From: Hyaloraphidium curvatum
Taxonomy: Eukaryota > Monoblepharomycota > Hyaloraphidiomycetes > Hyaloraphidiales > Hyaloraphidiaceae
Assembly: GCA_025558095.1 (NCBI GenBank)
Contig: JAIVFI010000008.1
Coordinates: forward strand, 186,001 to 250,000
DNA: 64,000 nucleotides
Direction: 5' to 3'
Positions 51,786-61,848 of this stretch are shown here, piece by piece. The translations under genes and the position numbers were made by a program. A model generated the notes under the pieces. The model was given only the letters and a program-made list of their open reading frames with translations, was not told the DNA's origin and made no database searches. The first letter of the stretch is position 1. Each line of letters begins with the position of its first letter.

Positions 51786-54700
51786 TCAATCGGATGTGCT
51801 GGTTCCAACGTCGCACTACGCAGGGAGCATTAGAGAAAAAGATGCGAAAGCCATAAGAAACAACCTTGCCGACTGTCATCTCGTCGCGCAGCCGGGTCAG
51901 CTCCATCAAGTCGCCCCTGAGCCTCGCGATTTCCCGCTCCTTGATCTCCAACCGCCTTGAGAAGGCCCGCCGGAGGTCCTCCCAGGTCCGCAGCTCGTCG
52001 GCATCCCACCCCTTCGCCAGCGCCGCCTCGAGCTCGTCGATGCGGGCCTGCATCGCGGCGCAGGTCTGCAGTGCACCACGGCGCTCGGCTTCCAGGTCTG
52101 CCAGGCGCAGCGAGACCCTGTCAAACTCCTTGGTAATGCTGTCGAGCTCGCGCTGCCGATGGGCGTCCATGCGGTCCCGGATGGCGAGCTGCGACTTGAA
52201 CTTCGCAATGACTGTCGCAGCATCGTCGTTGAGGAAAGGCGGCTGCGCCTGGGTCGGAGAGACAGGAGCCGAGGATGATTGTGCGGCATAGGTGATTGGG
52301 CTGGTGGTCGAAGACGACGACTTGGCTCCCGGGGCCGAAACCAAGGAGTCGGCGCTTCCAGTGCCGCGGTACGTTCTAGGCAGCAAAGATTCCTGCGACG
52401 GAGCAAGCAGGTGAAGCGAGCCTGCTACCGATGCCACCGTAGGCTGCTCGACGCGGAAGGCGGTGCCGGCCACGTCGCTCACTGAGATGGCGACGGCTTC
52501 CGGCGAGCAGAGTTCCGAAGAGGCGGCTGATCCCAAGGATGACTGGGAGCGAACTTCTTGCGCCGTTCTCTGTTGGACCGCCTCGTGCAACCGTGCTTCC
52601 GCGTCCGCAATGCGTGCTGAGTACTGGATGGTCCGGATGCGCAGCTTTGTTTCCGACTCTGCAAGCTGATCTTGAAGCACGCGAACCTGGTCACGGAATT
52701 CGGCGGCCCGATCCGTAACCTGATCCCGCTCCTGTTCCAGCTCGACCAATCGCTGCCGAATCTGGTTGGCTTCCGCCGTTGCGCTTTCCTTGGCACGGAC
52801 GACGATATCCTCCTTTTCGAGCAGGTTCGCCCGAAGCTCCTCGATCATGCCCTGCAGCCTCGCGTTCTCGGCAGCCAGCTCCCGGGGATGCTGACCCTCG
52901 GTCGGGCCAATGTCCAGCCCGGGTTGCGCGGTGAATGTCAGCTCTTCGACGCGTTCTGCAGCGCTGGTCCCAGTTCTCGGCCTGCGGGAGAGCGAACGCT
53001 TCCACTCCTGTCCGGGTTCGACTTGATCGATCGTCGGCACGGCACCCGAGATCGTTGGCAGCGTCGGCTGCCGTTCTGGGGTGGACATCTGCACACGCCG
53101 CCGTGGCGAGGATCTCGGAGACTTCGAAGAGTCGGGAGGCGCGCTGGCATCAGCCATGCCGGCAAACCGACGAACCCATGACGACAGAGAAAAGGTGTCC
53201 TGCGGTTGATCGGACTCTTCCTCGTCCTCGGGCCCTTCGCGGAATCTGCCGAGGCACTCCTCGAGCTGCTCCTCGGTCTGCTCCAGGATCTGCTCGAGCT
53301 CTTCATGTCGGGCTTTCCACTTGTCCCGCTCGACAACTTGGGCGTCCAGCTCTGCCCTCAGCCACCCCATTTCCATGATCAGGTCGACCTTCTGCCGGTT
53401 TCTCTCCGAAAGCTCCTTTCGAGTGTCCTGGAGCTGAGCACTGAGTACGACAAACGCCATCTTGTCAGAGCCGGTAGTTTCCTCCGCTGAAGATCCTTTC
53501 CGCAGAACCCGGTTCGCGTTTTGGACCTTTTGGACTGCGTCCTGGAAGCGCGCTTTCCCCACAGAGACAGCCGAAGAGGAGCTGCGGGAAAGCTGCTGGT
53601 CCTTGTTCTCTTCGTCCGCAGAATCTGCGTCGCGGACAAGGTGCTCGGCGTCCCGGAGCCGCTGCTGCAAAGCCATCACATCAGCATGTGCCCGGGAAAA
53701 CTCCCGTCGTGCTTCGGCGATCTGGTTGTCCTTCTGCATGCACTGCCGCACGGATTCCTTCAGGATCTTGCGAGTGCGATGGATCTCCACCTGAAGCTTC
53801 ATGATGATCTCGTCGCGCTCGGGCACCTTGAGCGCCCGTTCGCGGAGCACTGCACCGATGTGCTTGAGAGACAGAGCCTGCATGTTCATCAGCCTGGATG
53901 TCGACTATTGAGCGCATCAGTATACGGACAAGAGCAGGCGAGCAGACCCGCCTACCTTGTACAAACGCGAGACGAGCTCCGAGACGCGTGCCCGAGAGAG
54001 AGCGACTTCGTTCTCCGCCAATGCTGACTCCTTGCCGAGACCTTGCCGAGCATGCAGCCGCGCAATCTCAGCCGCCGCGTGCAGAAGCCTGTGAGGCAAT
54101 TAGATTCTGCAATCCACTCAACACGAATCACCGTACTTCTTTTCCTTCGCGAGAGACCCGTGGTCAGCTTTACAGGCCGCCTCCAAGTCCCTGATTTCGG
54201 AGCGTAGCTTGGCGAGCTCGCTGGCATCAAGTGCCCGGAAAGCGGCGGACTCGGCAAAGGCGCCGGCGACGACGGAATCGATCCGTTTGATCGTGAGGGC
54301 GTACGCAGAGTCCCTAGTAGTCTCAGGGTCTGCGACTCCAGCAGGTTGCGCGGCAGGCGGGGAATCAAGGTTGGGGGGTGACGCCTGCTCAGGGCCAATT
54401 GCGAGTGTAGTCCCGATCGAAGGGGAACTGTCAAAGGCGACCACCGCGCCCGGAATCCGACTTGCAATGGCTGCTTTGGGATCCAGAGATGGGCTCGACG
54501 GCTTGTCCGAAGTGCCGATGAGAAGGTGAGGCCGGAGTCCGCCGTCGAACGTGTTTCCCGCTCTTGACTGTGCCGGCTTCGCGACGGTCGACACCGATTC
54601 GAGGCTTCCTTTACCATATTTCGAAGCGGGCTCAAGAGAACTCGAAAGTCCAAAAGACCTTGCGCTTGCGGCAGCTTCCAACTCCGAGAGTAGTTGTGTG

Positions 54701-54918
54701 ATTGGCCTGGGCTCGCCGATCGAAGGAAGCGGGGGCAGGGAGGTTTGGGGCATAGACGCGGGCCACAAAATGCGCTGGCCCTTTTCAAAGGGCTCCGGAG
54801 AACGGCCAAGTTCCGAGCTCGCGGAGAGTTTCCCAACCACCGCGTCCTCTGACGCGTTGCGGGCGGAGTTTGGTGCACCAACTGGCACGGCCCCCGCAGC
54901 GTCGCGTCTACCCGACAT
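51786..54918 (-). CDS. Long coiled-coil protein with Uds1-like (up-regulated during septation) domain
   Basis: ATG 54918 ('MSGRRDAAGAVPVGAPNSA') opens a Ser/Pro-rich ~215-residue region. The Uds1-type segment follows: 'AFRALDASELAKLRSEIRDL', then after a GTACGG intron 'LLHAAAEIARLHARQGLGKE', and 'VSELVSRLYK' joined to 'ALSLKHIGAVLRERALK'. Most of the remaining ~700 residues are coiled coil broken by a Ser-rich stretch. The final intron (GTTGTT donor, CTAAT branch, GCGTAG acceptor) replaces the apparent read-through with 'CDVGTSTSD' and a stop at 51786. Fungal Uds1 proteins are linked to septation or cytoskeletal organisation. The exact role here is inference. Confidence 0.7.
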
Positions 54919-55210
54919 CGTAGATTTGCGACTCGATGTAGAACGGGAGGTGGTGCTTTCGTGTTCGCTTGCTCGGGCAGCCTCACCGAGCAGTCCGAAG
55001 CGACGCGTCAACAGAGGTCCAGGGAGCTAAACCGTGCCACAAAGACTGCACATCGCAGGCACAACGGCTTCGGTTGATATCGGCTGGGCCAAGAGACGGC
55101 AATGTAGAAAGAAAGCTGGTCGGAGCACGCGGAATTGTGGGGGGCTCGAGCCCTTTTTGAGGCTCTAGTACCATGTACAGACCAAACCAAAATCCCAAGG
55201 TTTTGATCCC

Positions 55211-55286
55211 GGGGAGGGAAGGAAGAAGGAGAGAAGAAGGGAAAAGGGAAAGGAAGAAGAAAAGAAGAGGAGGGAGGGAGAAGGAA
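55211..55286 (+). repeat. 76-nt uninterrupted polypurine tract
   Basis: Every base from 55211 to 55286 is A or G, in irregular GGAAGAA/GGGAGGG units, followed after CC by another purine-rich stretch. It lies about 300 bp upstream of the start of the coiled-coil gene. Confidence 0.95.
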
Positions 55287-56715
55287 CCGGGAACAGAGAG
55301 AAGAGGCGTACGATCGTCATGTATCTTTCAATCTTCACGACTCGTTTCCGCGACCTCGTTTTCCTCGATCGCCTTCTGCGGAGCCATGCTATAGTCAAAC
55401 ATTATGCGTGGCCATCCTCCATGGCGGTCCTGCGCGTTGGAGACACGCTCGGGAACACCGCTTTCGAGAAAGGTCCTGCACCGCTCCCTTCCCTTCCTCT
55501 TCTTGGCGGTGGCGTGAGCGCTGACGAGATCCAATTGCACTTGAAAACGACTTTGAGGTGCGCGCCGCGATTCGCTGCCTTCGCTGGTCGCGCTACGGCC
55601 AATTCATGGTCGGAGACCGCAAACGCTCCTTGCTTGGTCCCCCGCGAAGTGCGCCCTGGGCGGTTCTGCGGCACGATCTCGGGGAAGGCGGTCGAAGTCC
55701 TCAGATGGGTTGGTTCCCCATCGTGCAGGCCCCCATTAACGACGAATGATGCCCTGTGATATCAGCAAATGATTCGCGGCACGATGCGCTGCAGCGAGAG
55801 TACGTCAATGGGTTGATCGAGTTGAGACCTTACCTGCTGGGCGCCAGGGTCGCAGCACAGCAAAGGTGGCCCTGTTTCCAAGCAAGGAGCAAGCAGTACG
55901 TTAGCTGAGCTGCCTATGCTGCGACGGAAGGTGCACATTTGTGATGCGATCGCTGGCAAAAGCAGAGGATTGAGGTCGCGAGCGCCAGTGGGAGCGCCGG
56001 CGACGCCGCTTGAGGCTCCCTCCCCAGAAGTGTCCCGACTCGACAGATCAATGGTAGAGCCCGCCCACACTTTAACGCCGGGACCGGCTTCGCCGCCGAC
56101 GCGCCCTTAAGATGTAGATTTCGGGGTGGCAGGCTGCGAAAGGGCAGATAGCCCGCCCGAGGCCACAGTCAAGGCCGAGCGGAGGTCCAAGATTCCTCGC
56201 TGTCCGCCCGAGCGGCCCTCGCGGTGTCGATGATCCGCGCCAACGCCAGAAGAGGCCCTCGAGGTCAGCCAGCGAGCGGGGCCGTCCCTGCCTCGTTCTG
56301 GCCTTCTTCGGCCTAATCATGCCGTCCATCGGCGGCAGACGGCTTGCCACCATGCAGAGCCCAAGTGGGCGCGGCGAATATGACGTCCTTTCAGAGTCGG
56401 TTCCGCGGAAGGAAGAAGGGTGTCCACTTCACGAGGCGACGTCCCAAAGCCGCCCAGGAACCGAGCTTATAGCACCCAGCGCCAAGATTATCTCTTTCTT
56501 TTGCCGTTTTGCGAGGATAATCGCGGGATTGGCGGGGCATCGAGGCGCGATACGCGCGCTTCGGATCCCGCGCTTCCGAAAACGCGTCGACGGGGGCCTT
56601 CCTGGCGACCAAGGGGCCCGGGAAACTCCAATCCGGCTGCGAAGACGTTCTTCATGCTGTGGGGCCCGGCGGCGGTGGTCTGGCACCTCGTGTTTTGATC
56701 CCTGACTCGGTTGAA

Positions 56716-56785
56716 ATTGATTGGGAGTTAACCCAGTTGAGTGGGAGTTAAGTCCGCACGGTACCCGTTAGTTGACTGGGAGTTA
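56716..56785 (+). repeat. Three copies of a 15-mer, RTTGANTGGGAGTTA
   Basis: Copies at 56716-56730, 56736-56750 and 56771-56785 differ only at the first base and at the N position (T, G, C). The spacing is 20 and 35 bp. They sit in AT-richer DNA about 165 bp beyond the stop codon of the PB1/UBA gene. Confidence 0.9.
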
Positions 56786-56948
56786 TAGCCGGTCTGTTTA
56801 TCGTGCGACTCCCCCTTTGATCAACAACCGATGATCACCCGCGAACAGGCACGATCTGCGTCGCGGAGAAGAGTAGAAGATGCTCTCATGATGTATCAGC
56901 ACTTAGGAAAGATATACAGAGTGCTCGGTATAGGATGAAATGAGAAAC

Positions 56949-58915
56949 CTAAGCCATGATGCCCTGCGGCGCCCCATCTCGAGCCACCAATTCCTCCACC
57001 ACCCGTGTAAAGTCTCCCCCGCACCGCTGAAGAACCTCTGCATTCAGGCGCGAGTCGGAAAAGCCCATGTCGACGAGGATTTGGTGGGCTTGCTCGAGAG
57101 ACATGGCGCTTGCAGGCATCGGCGCTCGTGCAACGGGCTGCGAGGTGTGCGAAGGCTGCTGCGAAGCAGATCGGGGCGGTGGCGGCATAGTCTGCGACTG
57201 CGATGCCTGCTGCTGCGCTGAAGCCGAGGCCGAAGGTCCAGCGGCCGGTGCAAGAGCGCGCTTGAACAGGTTGGACAGCTTGGCGGGCTCCTTCTTGGGA
57301 GCCGGAACAGGCTGCTGCTGCTGCTGGGCAGCCGGAAGCTGCTGCCTGTTTGAAGGGCTGGCCACCTCCTGTGCGCGCTCTCGCTGGATCTGCTCGAGGC
57401 GAATCATCTGGAGGATGCGGTCCTGCTCCTCCGCCATTTGGCGGCGCTGCTCCTCCGAGAGAGTTGCCAGAAGGTCGTCGTCGACGGCCACTTCGGGCTC
57501 AACCACGCGGTCGCGAGGAGCAGGAACGGCCGGCGCGGCCAGCGGTGACGATGATTCCGAACTCTGGTGAGAAGGCGTGGGGACAGGTGAGGCAGCCCCG
57601 GACTTGGAGTCCCTCGTGTCAGCCACCAGCGCCGACGTAGTAGCCATAGGAGGAGCGGGTCCGTCGCCGAGAGCTGCCGCAACAGCAATGGCGTCGTTGC
57701 GCTCCCGCACCAGCTTCTTGATGGCCTCTTTGGCCGAGGCAGGTTCCTCCAGAAGAAGATCAAAGATGCCTTCGACCACGTGCTCCTCTGCGACAGGGCT
57801 CATGACTGCACGCCCGGTGCCGTTGCGGTGCACGGTGATGAAGTTGCTCGTTTCATGAACCAGCCTGAGGAGAGCATCCGCGATGTCTGCGTCGCACTTC
57901 TCCGTGATCATCTCGACGCAGAATCCCAGTTCGGCGACAATGGGACCCAGGGAGCGTCCGAAAGGTCCTTTGGGATCCGAGTTTGCAAGGCTTTGAAGGG
58001 TGCGGTAGTGGCCGACCAGGCCGCGGTTGGCGGTTTCGAGGCGGCTGGCGATGGTGTTCCCCGAAGCCGAGCGCGAATGAGCAGTAGTGGAGTAGGGAGA
58101 AGCCTGCGTCGAGCCAGCGGGCACAGGTGCGGGGGGAGTTGCCGTGCCCTTCGGGTCCGAGCCCTCGCTCCCGAGCCGGTGCTTGCGAGGGGGAAGGAGC
58201 ACCTCGACCTCGACGTCGGCGGTCACAACCTCCTTCCCCTTGCTCTTGGCCTGGGTGGCCTCGGGGTCCGACACCTTGCTGCGGACGCTGAGGGCGGAGG
58301 AAGCGACCGGACTCGGCGGCACGGTGTCGATGGCCGGCACGCGAGGGTAGCTCGACCTCTTGGCGGGGTCTTCGGTCGAGGGATTGGCCGACATCGTGTG
58401 CCCACGCGGAGGAATCGAAGGCGACTGTTCGTCCTCGCTCAGCCAATCGTCGTCGTCGTCGAGCGGGTCCCCAGCGTCGGCGACCATGGGAGGCGTCGAG
58501 CCCGGCTGAGGCGCCGTCACATCCCCGACCGGCACTTCAGAAGGCAGTTCAGGATGCTGAAGCACGATAGCGTCCACGCCGGCCAGGCCCGACTTTTCGG
58601 CAACGAGCTCGAAGCAGACGGCCCTGTTCTGGCGCTGCAGGTAGCCGACCAGGTAGGAAAGCTCGTCCTGGTTGGTTATCTCGACCTTGTTTCCGTCGCT
58701 GTCGAGCAGCAGGAAGATGGAAACTTGCGACGCGCTCTCGACGCCCAGAAGGTGGAGCGCCTGGAGGGCGGGACGACATGTCGGTGCGACGTTGCTGGTG
58801 CGACTGGTGCACCGCTTACCTCCACGACGATGGCCTCGAGATCCAGGTCGGATACAGCGAGGGGCGTAAAGTCGGCCTCGCTGCCACGCAGGCGGACGAA
58901 GACGGCCCCAGACAT
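56949..58915 (-). CDS. PB1-like and UBA domain protein (possible autophagy or ubiquitin scaffold)
   Basis: Exon 1 (ATG 58915) reads 'MSGAVFVRLRGSEADFTPLA', and a GTAAGC intron joins 'ALHLLGVESASQVSIFLLL' and 'DSDGNKVEITNQDEL'. This is an acidic OPCA-like motif as in PB1 domains. The middle is long and Ser/Pro-rich, with an ordered helical block around 'TANRGLVGHYRTLQSLANSD' to 'SAKEAIKKLVRERNDAIAVA'. A coiled stretch 'LSEEQRRQMAEEQDRI' and poly-Gln follow. The C-terminus is a UBA domain 'LEQAHQILVDMGFSDSRLNA' to 'DFTRVVEELVARDG', with the MGF loop. PB1...UBA recalls p62/NBR1 receptors, but no ZZ finger or FW domain is present and no clear LIR was found, so a receptor role is only a possibility. 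Confidence 0.65.
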
Positions 58916-59334
58916 GTTGGTCGCTGGGGAAGGCGCGTCAAGGACGCCCTGAAATCTCGCGCGCGCAACGCGGATCTCACCCCGGAAGAAGCAGCAAGCC
59001 CAGCGCTACGGTGCGGAAGAGACGATTGGCGACGAGATTCGTGTTGGAGCGGGCCCAGCAAAGCGTCGCATCCGTTTTGGAGGCGTGCTGGGTTGGGGGG
59101 CGGTGCGTGCTGAGCCGAGTCTACCCCGCGCGCGGAGAAATCCCCGACGACAACCCAAGCAGGTCAAAAGCAAGGTAGCAGCAGTACGAGTTGTATCACG
59201 GGAGATTCGAGGATTACATGTCGTCAAGTGACGTTCTACACGGTGCTAGCCACCTTTCCGATCCATCCATGATCAAAGTCCGCCAGGTCCAGCTCGGAGT
59301 TCATCCATGTCCGCAACGGCGCCTCTATAGTCCA
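58916..59334. other. Intergenic, nothing recognised
   Basis: The region lies upstream of the PB1/UBA gene and downstream of the SRPBCC gene on the same strand. No protein-like frame, repeat or RNA was noticed. Confidence 0.4.
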
Positions 59335-59988
59335 TCAAGCTTGCCCCTCGGCCTCCTTCTGCACCTCGGCGGCGACCTTCTGAAATTCAGGAAGGCACTT
59401 ATCGAAGGCCTCGAGGCACATCGACTTCAGCGCCAAAGAGTACGCAAAGGAGAGGAAGCCGTTGCACTTGACGCCCATCTTCAGCTGGAAAGATGGCTTT
59501 CCTTCGGCAGAAGTGGTCTCGTTCTCCAATTGCCAGAACCAATCGAGGGCAGCACCAGGAAAGATGGTCCTGTATGCTACGTATTCCGAGTGGCGAACGT
59601 CGACGAACTCCATCGGGAATGTACGCCCGTTCTTCATCGATACTTCGCCCTTGGTGCCCTTGGCGGGCACTGTGGAGCCGTCCGTGATCGTCGCGGACAC
59701 AAGGTCCACGTCCCAGCGCGGCCAGCGAGGCACATCGTTCAGGATCTTCTCAAAGGCAAGCTTCCGGGAAGTCGGAATCGTGGCGACGCGGAAGGCCTCC
59801 CACCCCATGTCGACAAAGGCGAGGAGGAGGAGCGCGGAGCAGGCGAGGAGCGAGAGACGGAAAGCGTTCGTAATTGTGGGCAACTGTGGGCGGCCGGAGC
59901 CAAGCGCGAAGAAGACTGTCGCCGGAGAATGATAGGGTGGTCCAGGTTGCGTTGGCCTCCGCTCTTTATGCGATCCGAGGGGCGGCAA
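59335..59988 (-). CDS. SRPBCC/polyketide-cyclase-like lipid-binding-fold protein with membrane anchor
   Basis: The frame reads a hydrophobic helix 'RLSLLACSALLLLAFVDMGW', then a START-type fold: 'RKLAFEKILNDVPRWPRWDV' (typical SRPBCC opening with W-P-x-W), 'VSATITDGSTVPAKGTKGEV', 'YVAYRTIFPGAALDWFWQLE' and a C-terminal helix 'CLEAFDKCLPEFQKVAAEVQ'. Such domains bind lipids or small hydrophobic ligands. The start is uncertain: the open frame is headed by TTG at 59988, and the first in-frame ATG (59808) would cut the helix. A CACAG acceptor near 59889 suggests an unseen first exon. Confidence 0.6.
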   Translation of the reverse strand: MPPLGSHKERRPTQPGPPYHSPATVFFALGSGRPQLPTITNAFRLSLLACSALLLLAFVDMGWEAFRVATIPTSRKLAFEKILNDVPRWPRWDVDLVSATITDGSTVPAKGTKGEVSMKNGRTFPMEFVDVRHSEYVAYRTIFPGAALDWFWQLENETTSAEGKPSFQLKMGVKCNGFLSFAYSLALKSMCLEAFDKCLPEFQKVAAEVQKEAEGQA

Positions 59989-60176
59989 AACGGTCGGGTC
60001 GGAAGTGCGGAAGTGGGTTCAAGCGTGAGGCGCAGCACAACCATCCTCGATCGGTGGACATTGTCGGCTTCATCAATTGATATCATCATTTACAATGCTT
60101 CTTCTCGTACCCAGGAATGATAGACTATGTCAAGAGCTCAGTAACAGAGTTCAAACAACCCGTCCGAAGATCCGAT

Positions 60177-61487
60177 TCAAGAGCGCGGTGCCGCGAGGCT
60201 GTCGCGTCGTGGGCCGTAGCGCAGGCGGTTCAACAGTCGCGAAAGGACGGATGGCCGCTGTTCCTGTGTGTTTGTCGTCTCGTTCGTGCGGCGGCTGAAG
60301 AACCAAGTCCACAGCCCCCAACCCTTGGCTTCCGGGGTATGATCGACGGTCAAGAGCACATCCTCGGCCACCTCGATCAACCCTTCTTCAATCGTAACGG
60401 GTTGCTCGGTCTCCCCGAAAGCTTCCTCGGAGACAGCGCGGCCTTCAAAGATGCCCAGCCCGGATGCAATGAACCTCATTTTGCTCGGGTCGTAGTCATC
60501 CTCGTTCTCTGGCACGATCGGTTCCGTCGCTTCAGGCTCCAAGCTCCTGCGCATCTTTCGCAAGTGCCCATCGGACCGCCGCGTGACCCAATGGGTGCCG
60601 GAGGGGATCGATCGCGCAGCTTGCTCCCTTTTGATTTCCACGACTTTCCGCGAGAACTCCGGAGAGACAGCAGCGGAATTCCTTGGAGACACGAGGCGTT
60701 TGCGCCTTGTAACAAAGACATGAGATGCCGGTCGATGGGAAGAGCGCTTCGAGGCGAAAGGCGGCTGCTCATTGGGCGGCTCGTCCGCAAATCCGAGGTG
60801 AAGAGACGAAAAGGAGCGCATCCAGAGCACGGGGGGCGTGCCCGAAACAAATGTGTCCGTGCGGCTCCGGGTACGCTTTGCCGGGACGACTTGCACGCTC
60901 TCTGGCAGCTCACCCAGCACAGAGAAGCTGGCCAGATCCCCCACGGTCATGGCGCGTGCGGGCAAACAGGCAGCATGGTCATCGCCAGCGAGATAAACGT
61001 CCGCAACTGCCTCGGCAGACTGAGTTCTCATCATGTGGATTGCCGCCGCCCTCTTGAACCAGAGTGCGCGCTTCCGCTTTCGTTCAGCGCTCTGTTTGGC
61101 GAAACTTTCCTCCACGATGGCAGGTGCAAATGCTCCAGCAAATGTGTGGAGCCACATCGAAGACGATACCGTGGAGTCCGGTTCGGTGTCCTCGATGGGA
61201 GACGCGGGAGCAGATTCGGAGATGACCAGGGCCAGCGGAAGAGGAGACTCTGTCCGGGAACTGGCTGCTCCTTCGACCTGTGACATTCCACCTGAAACCG
61301 AAAGGTTCTCTTCGCTCAGGAGAGCGCTGATGCTGGGCTTGTCGTAGACGCCGCTCGAAGACAGCTGCCGCAGCGTCGCGTCTGAAGCCATGCGCAGCGA
61401 CTCAAAGTGCTGGATGAGGGGCTTGACGCGGCCTGAGCACTCTTTGCCGGCATTTTGCACTTCCATCGCAGGGGCAGAAACCTCCAT
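60177..61487 (-). CDS. Uncharacterised 436-residue Ser-rich protein
   Basis: Single exon from ATG 61487 ('MEVSAPAMEVQNAGKECSGR'). Mostly disordered composition with a few ordered patches: 'SSSMWLHTFAGAFAPAIVEE', 'RKRKRALWFKRAAAIHMMRT' (basic, possible nuclear signal) and 'KMRFIASGLGIFEGRAV'. The C-terminus holds 'GWGLWTWFFSRRTNE'. A long plus-strand frame over the same stretch is the antisense shadow and has far less plausible composition. No family is recognised. It is divergent from the ELO gene with 361 bp between starts. Confidence 0.55.
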   Translation of the reverse strand: MEVSAPAMEVQNAGKECSGRVKPLIQHFESLRMASDATLRQLSSSGVYDKPSISALLSEENLSVSGGMSQVEGAASSRTESPLPLALVISESAPASPIEDTEPDSTVSSSMWLHTFAGAFAPAIVEESFAKQSAERKRKRALWFKRAAAIHMMRTQSAEAVADVYLAGDDHAACLPARAMTVGDLASFSVLGELPESVQVVPAKRTRSRTDTFVSGTPPVLWMRSFSSLHLGFADEPPNEQPPFASKRSSHRPASHVFVTRRKRLVSPRNSAAVSPEFSRKVVEIKREQAARSIPSGTHWVTRRSDGHLRKMRRSLEPEATEPIVPENEDDYDPSKMRFIASGLGIFEGRAVSEEAFGETEQPVTIEEGLIEVAEDVLLTVDHTPEAKGWGLWTWFFSRRTNETTNTQEQRPSVLSRLLNRLRYGPRRDSLAAPRS

Positions 61488-61848
61488 CGCGGCTGTTTGG
61501 ACCGAAATCTTGTGCAGGATGCTTCCGCGAAGGCCAAACAAACAAGGGGCAAGCGTCCGAGTCCTTCGCCGCTTCAAAGGGCACGGAGCAACAAGCGGGA
61601 GTTCAATACATGTCCTTCGAGATTGGCTGGCAGCTGGATGGCCCTACAGGGCTGCACTCCGTGCCAGATTCGGGAGTTGTTTGTCGAGGCGCTCCCAGGT
61701 GAGGCGCTTAGAGGTTTTGGTACGTCAAAAATCTTTAAGACCAAGGGTTGGGGCATCATCGTGCGCGCTTGACCCGGAATCCGCCGAGTCGGCCCGACAT
61801 CCATTTTCCCCCGACAGCTCTCCCCCCGTTCGCCATAGCTACCGCACG
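61488..61848. other. Divergent promoter of the unknown gene and the ELO gene
   Basis: No coding or repeat signal was seen. A pyrimidine-rich stretch (CCATTTTCCCCCGACAG, CTCTCCCCCC) precedes the ELO ATG, as in many fungal leaders. Confidence 0.45.

Larger units (their letters stand above)
54919..56948. other. 2-kb gene-poor region
   Basis: No firm gene. A minus-strand open stretch at about 55736-56107 reads somewhat protein-like ('VKVWAGSTIDLSSRDTSGEG', 'NPLLLPAIASQMCTF') and could end 'GIIRR' after a GTAAGG...CACAG intron, but it has no ATG. Near 56640-56698 a plus-strand frame ends in a short hydrophobic tail ('FFMLWGPAAVVWHLVF'). Both may be remnants or exons of unrecognised small genes. 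The region also holds the polypurine tract and the 15-mer repeats listed separately. Confidence 0.35.

Noticed and set aside
50842-53889. Single 1,015-residue fusion of coiled coil and LEA-like protein
   Set aside because: Splice sites and an ATG split it into two genes with a 215-bp spacer. The linking residues are not protein-like.
58400-58460. Atg8-interacting (LIR) motif in the acidic DDDDDWLSEDE stretch of the PB1/UBA protein
   Set aside because: The +3 position after Trp is Glu, not Leu, Ile or Val, so the core W-x-x-[LIV] rule fails.
57780-58952. 390-codon plus-strand ORF
   Set aside because: Antisense shadow of the PB1/UBA gene, whose UBA and splice evidence is strong.
60117-61283. 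388-codon plus-strand ORF
   Set aside because: Antisense to the 436-residue unknown gene; Arg/His/Cys-rich composition without any motif.
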